Source of the DNA: Blepharisma stoltei
Lineage: Eukaryota > Ciliophora > Heterotrichea > Heterotrichida > Blepharismidae
Reading direction: 5' to 3'
DNA length: 64,000 nt
NCBI GenBank assembly: GCA_914767885.1
Contig: CAJZBQ010000061.1
Span: 310,001 to 374,000 of the forward strand
Part shown: positions 22,215 through 33,976 of the stretch, piece by piece
Layout: each line of letters begins with the position of its first letter
Position numbering within the stretch: position 1 is the first letter of the stretch
The notes under the pieces: generated by a model
The model's database searches: none
What the model was told of the DNA's origin: nothing
Seen by the model: the letters and a program-made list of their open reading frames with translations, nothing else
Program-made: the position numbers and the translations under genes

Positions 22215-25200
22215 TTAATTGTATTTCTCTAAGTTTTCAGATTTTTTGAGATTTTTACGAATTAAATGGTAAATAGTCCTTGAAAAAATTGCAACTGAAG
22301 AAAATAGTTGAATTCCCATAACTGTAATTACAGCTGCAACTATCGTATATTCAAAAATGGCAACTATTTTATTATCTATATAAAATAAATATACTGAAAT
22401 AGCAATCATTACTAACTTCTCTTTAAGAGAGAGAGCAAGATTTTTGCTTGATCTTAAAAGCAGACCAATTATCTTTCATATATAAAATTTCCATAAAAAA
22501 TAAAATTTTATTTTAGAAAATACAATTTAACTTATGCTATGAAGTTTTATATTTAAGAATCAAGAGTCAAAATTAATAGAATTAGGTGGAGATCTCATAA
22601 TAATAATTTATATCAAATATTATAGCTCATTCCCGGCTGTATATTTTTGCTCGCTCTTATAAGGCATTAATTTTCCAAAAATGTGGATTTCCTTAATGGT
22701 TTTGCTCGTTCTTAAATGGCCAGAGTAACCCAAACTAATATTTCAGTCAATAAATTACTTATTTGCACGATCTGATCACTAAATGGTCAGTAGAAAAATA
22801 GATGCATAATAGTAGATAAAGAAAGCAGAATATTTATAGTAACCTCTGTTTTTGGATAATCCCTTAAATAAACCAAACTTGCAATGTATATTAGTCTTCT
22901 AGCAAAAAATAGAAAATAATATTGTGTTGCAAGCAGTCCTTTATCTGTTCGAAATTCATAAAAAAATGTACTAACTCCACATTTAGTAGGAACAAAATAT
23001 AGATAAATTTCCATTTTTTTGATACTTTAAACCCTTTCAAATTGCAATTTTTTTCAATAGAAAAATTTTATAATTATAAACACTAATTTTTATAAAATAA
23101 TTTTGACCTAATTTAATGGAAAAAGTTAGGATATTATTTAAGCAGTTTTTAAAATTAAATCAATTAATTTTTTGAACTCAAAATTTTATGTTAAATTTAA
23201 AAATTTAATATAATTGTTTTTAAAAAAAAATTAACCCCTTTTAAATTGGAGCAAGAATCTTTGTTCCAATTAAAGGAGGGAGTAAATAAGTTGTTAAAAG
23301 CTTTCTCTCTATATTTGATTTTATTTTTATTCTTATAAGAAAATCAAAATAGCAAGGGTGGAGTGATAGCTAAAGGAATGTATAAAATAATGCATAAAAC
23401 AATGTTTGCAGCTTGGATAGGGTTGCTATAACCAAATTTTACTAGGCCTATGCTAGCAGCAGCACCTATTTCAAGATAGCATTGAATTCAAAATCTTAAA
23501 TAAAATGCGTATCTATAAGAGCTTAAAGCTTTCCTAAATTTTTTATTAAGCCATCATAGCGAGCATCTTGAAAAGTAGAAAACCGCAGGAAAAGCCACCA
23601 AGGATGCCAGAATTATTGTAAAATCATCTCCTTGATTAATTAGAATTAAATCGGAATCGTATCCAAAAGTCTGAGCTTGAGAATAAGGAGTATTCCCTTG
23701 ATCTTTTTCTATAAAATATATAAAAATATTAGGAAAAAAGCTAATCCCGCCACTGTAAGCGAATAAAGAACTTTTTTAGCTCACAGGCTATATAAATTTT
23801 TTTTCAAAATTTTTAAAAACTCCTATTCGCAAGAATTGGAACTCAAAATTTATCTTTTAAAATGCAAATTGCTTAAAATTAAACAGAATTAGCTAGAGAT
23901 TTTATTATCCTTATCATCACTTATATATGCAATATATTTTTTCATGACAAAATTTTATATTAAATAAAATTTTGTTCAGAGGATGGATTTTTTAATAGAT
24001 CTGTTCGCTCACAGAGGGGGAGTAAATGAATTCAAGCTGTTCAAAAAAGCTATCATTTTGTCTGATAAAGGTATCCCTGACAGTGTTAAATAGCTGAGAA
24101 TCTGCAGAGTGTTCATCATAGTTCATAAAGAACTGGCGCTTGGATTTATAATTGACAAAACAGCAGATACTGCTACAATTGTTTGTGTAGCAGCCTTGGT
24201 TTGAGAAGTAATTGAAGAAATTGTTGAAGAATAAGAATCTGGGTCATAAGAATTTAAATTTGCAGAAATTTCAGATGAATTTAATAAGCCATTTGATACT
24301 GATCTGATTTCTGTAAGATTTAAAAATTCAAGAACTAATAAAGTCCCCTTAGAAACTTTGCTATCAAAGCTTAAAGAAATATAATAGTATGTCTCATTCT
24401 TGTGCTCAATTTTTCAAGAAAAGTCTTTATGGTTCTTAATCTTTATAGTAAAATCAGAGGACGAGAGAGGGTTGATAAGATTGTCTGAAAAATTAAGGTA
24501 TAAAGAATTATCTGATAAAACCCTTAGGCTAGCTGAGAATGCAACTCGGCTGCATTGTTTTGCACCACTATAGCCTAAGCCACAATGACATAAATTATTT
24601 GATAAGCTTGCATTTTCTACACAAGCTATACATTTTGTTAGAGACTCACAAGAAGTGCATAGATCTGGGCAAGAATAAAAAAGTCCATCTGAGCCTCTAA
24701 ATCCACCTGACTCTATTGGGATGCAGCTACTTTTATTAGAAATATCCAACACAAAATCAATATCACATATGCAAGATTCTGGGTTTATAGCTTTTTCTTC
24801 GCAAGCCACGCACCCTGCAGCAGAATAATCTATGCAATCTTTACATAGTAGATTCTCGCATAGTGAGCAAGTAGATCGTCAATCCCTGCAGCTTTTCTTG
24901 CAGTTTATATTACATTTAAAGCATGCATTATAGCTTGGACCGATTCAATATTCATAAATTTTGCAATTAGGAATGCATATTTGATTTACAGGACAAATCC
25001 CACAATTTTCTGAGCAGATTGTTGTTGAGAGTTGCGAAATTGGGATTATGCCATTATATATCTGAATTTTATATATAAAGCCTTGATAGAAATTATAAAT
25101 TCCATCTAATGATAGTTGAGCTCCAATAGTCATTGTCGTGTGAGAAATTTTATCTTGGAAATCTTCATATCCTGCTAAAGCAGAAGGACTAGGTGATGCA

Positions 25201-28200
25201 TTTATATAGCAAGTTATGCTATGATCTATAAAGTGAATAGTTGCTTTTAAGCAAAATAATATTTTTATGTTGCTTATATTTATATAGAAAAATGTCGATG
25301 TTTGGCAGCTCATATACATTTTATAGAAATATATTATATCCAGAATCAAGCTGCTCTAACGTAAAAGCTAAATGGCTTCACTCATAATGGTTAAAAGAAG
25401 TTTGACATATGTATGCTAAACTTTAATAAGTTTTTATTTGGCATGCTTTGAAGGCTAGACTTTCTGATTCTTGCATAATTTATAAGTGGTCTCAATATGA
25501 TCAGAAATTTAAGTGGGACTTATAATGCAAGACTTGTTTAAATAATATAATTTTTTGACTAATTTAAAAATAATATAATAATCCCAAAAAGTGCATTTTC
25601 AGTCCAAAAAAAACCAAGATATCAAGAAGCATAGTTTTAAGGCTCCATTATTATATCTTAAGTAAAATTCAATACCTCATGGTATACATGAATGAAGATG
25701 AGTCTATAATTAATGAAATTCCTGGCTTATCATTCATGACGAAAGCTGCATAAATTATTGATAAACCTTCAGATAAAGTATGCTTAGATAGCAGTGCATA
25801 ATTTGAAATTTCTGAATTAATCCATATTGATATAGCAAACATAGATGCAATAATAAGTTTAGGTGACATATAGTTCGAATATTCTGGCATCCTCATTATA
25901 GAAGACTTCCCATTAAAATAAAATCCTCTCATATAAGCAGGGATAGGGTCATCATCTTCATAATCAGGATAAAACTTTTCAGATGACCCAGTTATTACAG
26001 GTATTGAGCTTGCTTTATCATAAACTACCCCACTTAGAGTGTTTAAGTCTAAATCAAATATTAATTTCTTAGCCAAAACACAGCCAATTGGAGAGTTTAA
26101 ATATCCTGAAGAACAGCTTTTGACGCATTTACCTGAGTTCATGGAATATCCAGTAGCACATGCTAAGCAGTTATCAGTATTAAGATAAGAACAGACTGAA
26201 CAAGATGGATTGCAGAGCTCACAGGATTGAGAGCTAAAAATTCATAGAGCACTCGCAATACACATACAGTGATCAGATGGCTTGTAAGCATTTGAAATAC
26301 AGGTTAAGCATTCTCCTGTAAAAGTTGTGCATGATAAGCATTCTTTATCTCTGCAAAGTCTGCAAGTTAAATCGCTAACACAACCTTTGTCACAGCCTGG
26401 CAGACAAGCTGTACAGCTATCTGGATATTCATTTAGAGCGCATTCGCTTAAACATTGATGGTTAGAGGGGCATTTAAGGCAGCCAGATATGCATGAAGAA
26501 GTTGTATAATCATCAAACTGATAGTCATAAGAGTTATATATAATAAGTCGAGCCAAAAATCCTTTAAGTCCTAAATTTCCCAAGGTTTCATCATTTCCAA
26601 CAAAAAGTGTACCTATTTGAGTATCCTTGAAATAAGTCAAAGATGTAGTTATAAGATAATTATTTGGGACTGTATTGATATAAGAGTTTAGAATTGTTTT
26701 ACCATCAGTTTGCACTTGCCCAGTAAAGCTTAAGAAATGCCAGCTGTTTAATATGCTAACAGAAGTTGATAAAGTAGCAGCAGATAAATCTGAAAATACT
26801 ATTAGAAGGAGTGGGTTTCCTGAAGAGTCTATTTTTATTTTAAGGATATCGTTTGACGTATATTTAGTCATTAAAATTCCAGCTCCTAATGCCTTAACTC
26901 ATATAGAAATTGTGAAAGATGGTGCTATCATGACTGTGGTAGATAAATAATTTTTTTGATCAAAATAATATCCTCTTTTATATGAAGGAATTGGATCATA
27001 AATATCAGATCAATCATATACATTAAAATGGCAGTACGTGCCAACCCGCCTTATTGGCATAACTGTCCAAACCTTAAGTCCAAAGATAACTGGAACAAAC
27101 TCGAATCAGAGAAACAAATGCAGTCTCAGCAAATGTTTATCGGGTAGGTTGTGGTTGCTTACCTGTTGCTGGAAATGGAGGTGCTCAGCAATATCCTTCA
27201 GGCCCTTGGGTATCCTCTACCGAGAAACCATATTTTAGCCCGGCCATAGAGAACAGTTTTTCCTGTAGCTGCCAAAGAAAGACACTTTGGAACCTGATAA
27301 ACTCCAAGGACTTAATCCCAGGAATTAAGCTACTACAATCGGTCGTCGTAAAGCTGTAGAAATCCATAAGCCCCCCCATTCATAAAGCCTCAAGGGAAGG
27401 AGGAAACATTATACTGTTACGTATAGACCTACTGAGCAATTTGTCGCAAACTGAATGGACTTCCCTTATAGGAGGCTTTGGTGATTGTGTCGCCAATATG
27501 GCTAGAGCCTGTCTTTAATAATCCTAATATCAGATCAATCTGGGTAGACGTTAGCATTATTATTCCCTACACTAAAGCCAGAAACAGTATCAAGCCTAAT
27601 CTGATCTGTTAAATCCAAACTAGCCCCCAAATTTGTTAAATAATCACAAGTATTTGTCCCTGTATTTATAGTAAACCCAGATGGGCACGCAGTTAGGCAT
27701 TGCCCAGTATTAGCGAAAAAATAAAATTCAGGCAAACACGAAATGCATTTTTGATAAGTTATATCAGTGCATTGAGAGCATCCATTTGAGCATGCCATAC
27801 ATGAAAATCCATCCGAAGAAATTATAAATCCAGTATTGCAAGTGCATGAGCTAGGGGCTCCACTCGCGTTGGCTATACATTGAGTGCATTTTCCATAATC
27901 AAATCCAGTGCAAACTGAGCACAAAACATCATTACAAATATTGCAGGTGGATGCTCTAACACATCCCTTACTGCAGGAATTGCATGCTGAGCAAGAAGCT
28001 CCATTATAATAATGAGACAAATTGCAGGACCATGCACAAGAATGGCCAGAGCCGCACATTGTATTAATATAAGTTGTGAAGTCGATGATAGGGATATTTC
28101 ATAGCTGAAAATTATTAATAAACCCTATAAATCCTGAAGAATCACTTTTCCCAATCATTAAGTTGGTCAAAGAGAGATCTCTAAAAATATAATTAGATAC

Positions 28201-31200
28201 AGCCAAGTTTGCAGCAGAAATGCCATTAATGTAAATCGTTAAAGTTGTGCTGTCAGAAATATACTTAAAAGTGACTGACAAGTACGCTCAATCGCTAATA
28301 GTGGAGCCTGAAGGCAGGGATAGAATAGCTAGTACTTGTGTAGGGCTTTCTAAGCTTGTTTTAATGTCTCCTGTTGAAGATATAATAAAATTATATTAAA
28401 AGCAATGATTTTTGACGAATTATTTACGCTTTGGTGAGCACTGCAATTACAATTTATTATAGTATAAAGTTAACCTAGATAGTTTTTGCAACCAATCACC
28501 ATTAGAAATTACATAAATTCATGCCCCAATAGAAAAACTGTGAGAAATTAATATCTCAGTTGAAGAAAGTAAGTATGTGCTCCCATCAAAAAATAAGCCT
28601 CTCTTATATGCAGGGATAGGATCATAAGTTTCAGGAGAATTGAAAAATTGAAAAGTTGCTGAGCTAGTCCCTGTTCTAAAAATTCCATATGATCCTTGAA
28701 ATTCACCGTTAAAAGATTGATCTATAACTGGAGTAGACACTGGCAAACAAGATACTCCAAATCCATATGGACAGCCATTTATGCACGCAGAACCAATTAA
28801 TTTATAATTCTCAGAACAAGTTGAGCATTCAAAATAGGTAGTTTTTATGCAAACCGAGCAAAGACTGTCACAAATCTCACAAGTCTGAGTTGCAGATACC
28901 CAGAAAGCATTTAAGGCACAAGTGCAGCCGCCAGACCCATCGCTAATAGCATTTGTAATACAAGTTAAGCAGGAATTTGCACCAGAAAATTCTATACATG
29001 TAGCACATTCTTTGGTTTTACATAGTCTGCAAGTATCAGAATTTCGACAACCTTTGCTGCATGAAGTAATGCAATCCGAGCAAGAAGAGCCATTAAAATA
29101 CTTAGACAATGGGCAGTCATCTGGACATGTCAGATCAACTGAGCATTTTGTGCAAGGACTTGTACACCCACTGCCCTTCCAATCGTCTAAACTATGACTA
29201 TTTTCTGAAAAAAATTTTAGTTTCCACAAAAATCCAGAAAATCCTTGAGAATTGCTTCCAATATAAAAATCTCCGGATTGGCTGTCTTGAAAGTACAGAG
29301 GATTTGCACTTATAGCAGTATCCTTTAGAGCTCCATCAATATAAGATTTTACTGTAGTTGTTCCATCAGTATTAATCGTGCAACTAAATGAAACGTAGTA
29401 TCAATTGTTAAGAATGCTTGATGGTCCGGCTACCAAAATGGTAGTTGACAGATCGGATAATAAAAGATCTATCATAGGAGACCCTGATGACAAAATTTGT
29501 ACTACTAGTCGAATTGAACCGATATATTTGGTTAAAACTAAGCCATCTGAAAAGGCTTTAATCCACATATATATTGAAAAATTAGGAGCAAACATAAAAG
29601 AGGTAAGCAAAAAGCTGTTTGGATTGAAATAATAGCCTCTTAAATAAGCTGGATATGGATCATAAGTGTCATAAATTGGATATGAATTAGAATTTGATGA
29701 GCCGACTTTTACTCCAGACATAGTTCCTAAGAGAATGTTGTTAGAAAATGATATTGAAAATGAGACTGATATTAAATCGCAATTATTTGTTGCAGAATTT
29801 GGAGAATATCCTCATGGGCACTCATTTAAGCATTGCACACTAACTTTTTCTGCAATTAATTTTGAAAAAATAAAAAATTGCAGAAGCATATTATTATGGT
29901 TGTCTGCAAAAAAAAAAGTGTTTATTAAATAGGGAGATTAAGAAAATAAGAGCCATTTTTGCAGCTTTTACATTGATGATACCCACCTCCATCACAAATA
30001 CTGCAAGCGCTATAGCATGATAAGCATACTGCTTGGCTTTGCTGCTGATAATACCCAGAATTGCATAAACATGGAGATCCTGAAGCATTAGCAATGCATT
30101 CTGTGCAATCTCCTGAAGAGAATGACAAGCATTTTGAGCATAAAATATCATCACAAATATAGCAGGATACTCCTCTTGTACAGCCTATCGTGCAAGAAGC
30201 TATCTTTTATATATATAAAATATTTTAGTAGAGTCTTTTTCTGTTGGTAAATATTTTAGTAAATTTTCTACTTTGCCATTAAAAAATGTCAGGAGTAAGC
30301 ATGATTGGCACGAAATTCCATCATAGTAGTGAGAATAATCGCATGGCCATAAAGTTTTTACTATACTTCCTGTAAACCCATAAAGATTATAGCCAGCAGA
30401 AAAATCAGTAATCACAACTTGCCAAAGTTGAAAATAGCTAATAAACCCATTAAAATATGTTGAACCTTTCCCAATATATAAAGTTCCTCCAGCTGGTACC
30501 CTAAATACACGGTTTGTGTAAGTAGATGCTGGAGTTGATATATTATTTTTTCATTGAGTGAAAGCAGCTGCTTTATTCACAAACCCCATAGAATACGAAA
30601 TGTAAGTCCAGACATTTGAAGATAGCGAATTTGTGAGTGAATATGAGAGGTTTAATCCATCTCATCTTTGCACTGTTATTGAAGTCGTCCCAATTATAAC
30701 ATCAAAGCTATTATCACTATTTTAATTTAACTAAAAAAAATTTTTTTCTATTTATTTGTACTTAAGTGTGCCATATATTACTTCTCGTTTTTCTATTTCG
30801 GGCTACAATATTGATTATTGTCCAAAGGGATTTTGTTCAAAAAAATAGCTTGCACCATTTTCACTATGACTGATAATTGTCCCACTAATAGCATAAACTC
30901 ACATAGCTATACTCCAAGTATAAGACAGATCAATTGACGCAGCCAAATACTGATTTGAGTTAAAGTATAAATAAAATGGCATTCGGTTCGAGAGAAATTG
31001 GCTCTGCCAATTTTCTCTCCCTCATGGAATTTTATTTATGGGTTGGTTTTCTCTCGAGAACTTCTGCACAGCAATAGTCGTTTAACTTTGGGGATAACCA
31101 AAGGCACGACTCCTCAGTGCACTCAAGATTTCGGAGTTTTACCTCTCAGCACGTCCCCACGGGAGGATGACCCTTAGGCGGAACACGCGCAGGAGCTGAG

Positions 31201-33562
31201 TCTGGACGAGCGACGGCAACGCGCCGGGTGAGATGTGCGGCGATTTATCTGGCGACTAGCCTCATAGAAGGCTTGGGTGTGGGCTGACCACATATTCCAA
31301 GATGGCTTGGTGACGTCACTAGTTGTCGCTTTGACCCTTTTTCATTAAGGGGTGTGGGCACTAGACACCTTAAAAACTATGTAACTAAGTAAGTAAGATT
31401 TGAGTTAAAGTAAAAGACCCCTATTTTTAGCAGGAAAAGGATCTGAGGTTTCTGGAGAACTCCAATAATTATAGCTTGAAGAACTTGCAGCAGTAATTCA
31501 AGCTGTTCCATAACTTCCAGCAAATGGGCCTGTAAAATCTGCTGTTATTACAGGTGTAGACACATATAAAGAGGGATCTAAACAGTTACCAAACCCATAT
31601 GGGCACGCATTCAAACAAATGTCTCCTATAAGGAATTTCCCTGCATTACAAACTGTATTAGTTCAAGTTTGAGTGCATGTAGCCCCATTGACATCACAAC
31701 ACCCTGGAGAAATGCCTGTTCCACATGCTGTGCACATTGATAATAAATACCCAGAGCAAGACGAACAATCAGGAGAATAACAATAATTGCAATTGCTGCT
31801 TCTAACACACCAAGGCCAATCATTGCAAGCTACATTACAATCTTGGCAAGCTGACCCATCCCAATATTGTTTATCAACACATTCAATAGTATTACTCATA
31901 GCTCCATAGAAAGCTGTTGTATCAGCCCTTGCTTGAAGCCAGTATATAAATCCTCTGAATGAATTTCCAGCATCTCCTAAAGTTCATATAAAAGAGGTGC
32001 CAGGATACCTTACTTCAGCATTATTTATTAATATATGGTCAATAATAGACCCTACTCCCCTATTCCAAGTTATCTAATCTTAATAATAAGAAATATAAGA
32101 GATATTGCAGCATTTTAGTTCCTAAGCAATTAAAAGGTGATTTATAGCATGCTTACATATATTTTATACCTTATTTTATGTCCCCATTATAAATGGCTAG
32201 CAAATTTAGCTGATGCTTTTGTGTTAAATTTAGATAAGATATATCATGTTTTATATCTAAAATAAGTTACTCTAACAGATTAAATCTTTTAAAATGCATT
32301 TAATTTAGCGAAATCGATACTAGATAATATATATGCCTATGATAAATAATTAAGCTTGAGGTGATTCATTTGTGTTTATCCATTTTAAAGCGGAATTCAA
32401 TTGGATTCATACTTATCTACGATAATTAAGCGATATCCATTTTTTCTATTAACTCTTTTATATATTAATTTAAAATTTTTTGCTATGTGTAAACATACTA
32501 TAAATCGCGCTTTAATAGCGTAGAGCGAAAATACTGCAATTTATTTTTTACATTTCTTATTATCAAACTAAGTGGTTTGATATTGAGGGATATGCATGAC
32601 CTAATATAGAGCCAGCTGACAGTCCATTGATACTAAAGGTAAAACTTATATCGCTGCAAGAGATTTGAGAAAGAGTCATTGAAGCTGTATGCCAATATGA
32701 TGTATAATGCACTGAGCTTGAGCCAGAAACAGAAAGTGCAGATCCATTAGAATCATATATTATGACTGTAAACGTATAAGCATTTGAAGGATCTGCTGAT
32801 ATTTGTATATAGCTATTTGTCGATGAAATAACATTTAAAATTTGTCCGCTAGCAAGAGACTTAATTCATAAATTTAGAGTAAAATAGAGGCCAGGGATAT
32901 GACTTTTATTGCTACTTGCTTTTGATGTTGGAGCGAAATATATCAAAATTAACTGAATTTATAGATTTTTACACCAGTTTCTGCTATAATTCATAACTAT
33001 CTATTAAATTTAGTGCAAACTCAGTCCTTTGTCCTAGATAGCAATTATATTCTTTTTTTAAAGTAAATTATTTGCTTTAAGTTAGTTGGGTTGATTATTA
33101 GAGAAATGCATAAAACAATATAAAAGCCACGATCTAGTGTTGGGAGTGGTGAATTTTTTGTTGCGGAGTTGTAAGCAATTGAAAGCGGATTTATAAATTT
33201 TTCAGTTGAATCAGTTGAGCTAACAATATAATTTAATTGCAGATTCTTTATAGTAGAAAATTCTAGCGTAAATAGAATTGCGTTTGCACCAGTAGGGCTG
33301 CTGCAATAGTTATAGCATGTAGGACTGCATTGCTGATAAGAGGTAAATAAAGAAGGGCAAGAAGCTTCACAAATTTTTGAATCAATCATATACTTTGAGC
33401 TGTTGCAACCAGAATTTCCACCTGAGGTCCAACTATCGTAAGGGCAAGTGCTAGAAAAGGCTAACTCCCTGCCCTCTTTCATCATTAGCAAACAAAATTA
33501 CTTTGTTCGCTCATCGAGGGGAGTAAGAAAAATTTGGAGAGAAAAATCAAAAGCAAGCCCAT
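22215..33562 (-). CDS. Gene C: giant LamG/Cys-rich polytopic membrane protein (~2623 aa), 14 IESs
   Basis: The real ATG (33562) only appears when the 62-bp IES at 33465-33526 is removed, giving the signal peptide MGLLLIFLSKFFLAFSS. The stop is TAA at 22215. Fourteen excisions give 7872 nt in one frame. Six LamG-like modules have signatures near 33140, 31430, 29640, 28610, 26980 and 25930. Compared with gene B it lacks the DPIAAIYRGYYF module. Cys-rich repeats sit between the modules, including a WPWCVR/PGCCD repeat near 31700-31830. The polytopic C-terminus begins near residue 2270 and carries the conserved FWIQCYLEIGAAASIGL, FFARRLIYIASLVYL and YWPFSDQIVQISNLLTEI blocks. The tail is short and basic. 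Confidence 0.87.
22413..22735. mobile_element. IES in gene C (~323 bp), repeat-rich ends
   Basis: It is placed by ACTAA repeats (22412-22416 and about 22735-22739). The joined frame TEILVMIAISVYLF is three residues shorter than in paralogs, so the edges may be slightly different. Its end sequence TTCTCTTTAAGAGAGAGCAA recurs inverted twice near the right end (about 22650-22675 and 22701-22727), resembling the multi-copy ends of the CTCCC elements. Confidence 0.7.
22975..23285. mobile_element. IES in gene C: CTCC-type MITE, TSD TAA
   Basis: TAA lies at 22972-22974 and 23283-23285. Excision restores NNLFSTFFYEFRTDKG. The left end is CTCCACATTTAGTAGGAAC and the right end is TTCCAATTAAAGGAGGGAG. 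Inner copies of the end motif follow TTTAAACCC and TTAACCCC, as in the elements at 17623 and 46230. Confidence 0.87.
23745..24025. mobile_element. IES in gene C: family-A MITE, TSD TAA
   Basis: TAA lies at 23742-23744 and 24023-24025. Excision restores LNSLNSFSFFPNIFIY. The right end is GTTCGCTCACAGAGGGGGAG. The core motif AACAGAATTAGCTAGAGATT (about 23881-23900) is shared with the copies at 3430, 43133 and 55279. The left end is degraded (TCCCGCCACTG). Confidence 0.87.
25231..25333. other. IES in gene C (103 bp, TATA-bounded)
   Basis: TATA lies at 25227-25230 and 25330-25333. Removal gives EQLDSGYNIDHSITCYIN, the strand before the conserved CYIN of this module. Confidence 0.8.
25414..25674. 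other. IES in gene C (261 bp, TA-bounded)
   Basis: TA lies at 25412-25413 and 25673-25674. Joining yields YTMRYICQTSFNHYEWSH, comparable to VVSIACQAPLNSYKWSH of gene E. The core is AT-rich with no clear terminal repeat. Confidence 0.78.
27016..27540 (+). mobile_element. IES in gene C: retroposon with perfect 15-bp target duplication
   Basis: AATATCAGATCAATC lies at 27001-27015 and 27526-27540. Collapsing it restores NVYPDWSDIYDPIPSYKRG. The plus-strand 5' end is ATATACATTAAAATGGCAG, opening a frame MAVRANPPYWHNCPN..., and the 3' end is CTGTCTTTAATAATCC. It is homologous along most of its length to the copies at 41927 (plus) and 50177-50930 (minus), for example the segment around GGAAATGGAGGTGCTCAGCA. 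Confidence 0.9.
28383..28466. other. IES in gene C (84 bp)
   Basis: ATA repeats lie at 28380-28382 and 28464-28466. Removal restores SRLTLSSTGDIKTSLESP, identical in length to ARLILSSTGSITAVMEDP of gene A. Confidence 0.82.
29844..29941. other. IES in gene C (98 bp, TAA repeats)
   Basis: TAA lies at 29841-29843 and 29939-29941. Removal gives NGSYFLSVQCLNECPWGY. An internal stem-loop (TTCTGCAATT...AATTGCAGAA) lies near the left end, and the right end reads AGGGAGATTAA. Confidence 0.82.
30203..30297. other. IES in gene C (95 bp) at the same site as the gene B IES 17623
   Basis: It is TA-bounded (30201-30202 and 30296-30297). Removal restores CQSCLASCTIGCTRG. The insertion point, in the Leu codon after CxxC, is the same codon as in gene B (CKTCL|DSSC). 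The right end AGGAGTAA resembles the GGGGAGTAA end of the MITEs. Confidence 0.82.
30721..30867. other. IES in gene C (147 bp, TCACTAT repeats)
   Basis: TCACTAT repeats lie at 30714-30720 and 30861-30867. Removal restores TIISHSDNSFDVIIG against TIIGHSSNKLNIG in gene A. Confidence 0.82.
30970..31412 (+). mobile_element. IES in gene C: retroposon with perfect 16-bp target duplication
   Basis: GATTTGAGTTAAAGTA lies at 30952-30967 and 31397-31412. The 5' end is ATAAATAAAATGGCATTCGG. The GC-rich body ends in a tail AACTAAGTAAGTAAG. Exact collapse of the duplication is one base out of frame. Keeping TATA at the left (removing 443 bp) gives NRGLLYFNSNQYL in frame, one residue longer than paralogs. 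Confidence 0.83.
32050..32610. other. IES in gene C (561 bp, TAGA repeats)
   Basis: TAGA lies at 32046-32049 and 32607-32610. Removal gives INGLSAGSIIDHILINNAEV, in frame with both sides. The core is AT-rich. The left end contains CCCTACTCCCC, but no matching right end was found. Confidence 0.8.
32941..33122. other. IES in gene C (182 bp, TA-bounded)
   Basis: TA lies at 32939-32940 and 33121-33122. Removal restores PLPTLDRGFYFAPTSKASSN, the LamG signature of the first module. Confidence 0.85.
33465..33526. mobile_element. 62-bp IES splitting the gene C signal peptide; minimal family-A derivative, TSD TAA
   Basis: TAA lies at 33462-33464 and 33524-33526. The left end is CTCCCTGCCC and the right end TTTGTTCGCTCATCGAGGGGAG, matching the right terminus of the family-A MITEs. 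Without its removal there is no signal peptide. With removal the frame reads MGLLLIFLSKFFLAFSSTCP. Confidence 0.88.
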
Positions 33563-33976
33563 TAGTTTAAATTATATCTAATTATGAGAAAATTTTAGAT
33601 TTTTTTGGTTTTGAATTTAGATCTTTATTAGGCAAAGTAAAACTAGCAGCAGTATGACTAAATTAAAACTTTCTAAAATTTATACTTTATCCATTTTAAT
33701 AATTTTATAAAGTATATTATTTTAATAATTTATACTTTTTATATAATGCAAATAAGCCATAATAAAATATATTAATTTCTTCACAATTTGCAAACCACCA
33801 CAAATAAGCATATATTTTGCTTAATTTAAAGCTGAATTATTAATGATTTAGAAGTTTATAATTATATGCTATTATTTAATCAAAGATATTATAGCGTATT
33901 GAATAAAATAATTGATAGTTTTAAGAATAGTATTAATTTTAGTGAAAGAGTCAATTTTTAAATCAATAATTTATTT
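33563..33976. other. AT-rich intergenic region between gene C start and gene D end
   Basis: 414 bp with no open frame, hairpin or repeat that I can support. It must hold the gene C promoter and the gene D terminator. Confidence 0.5.

Noticed and set aside
28922-29315. Plus-strand open frames
   Set aside because: They are antisense to well-supported gene C coding sequence, with Cys and LamG residues conserved on the minus strand.
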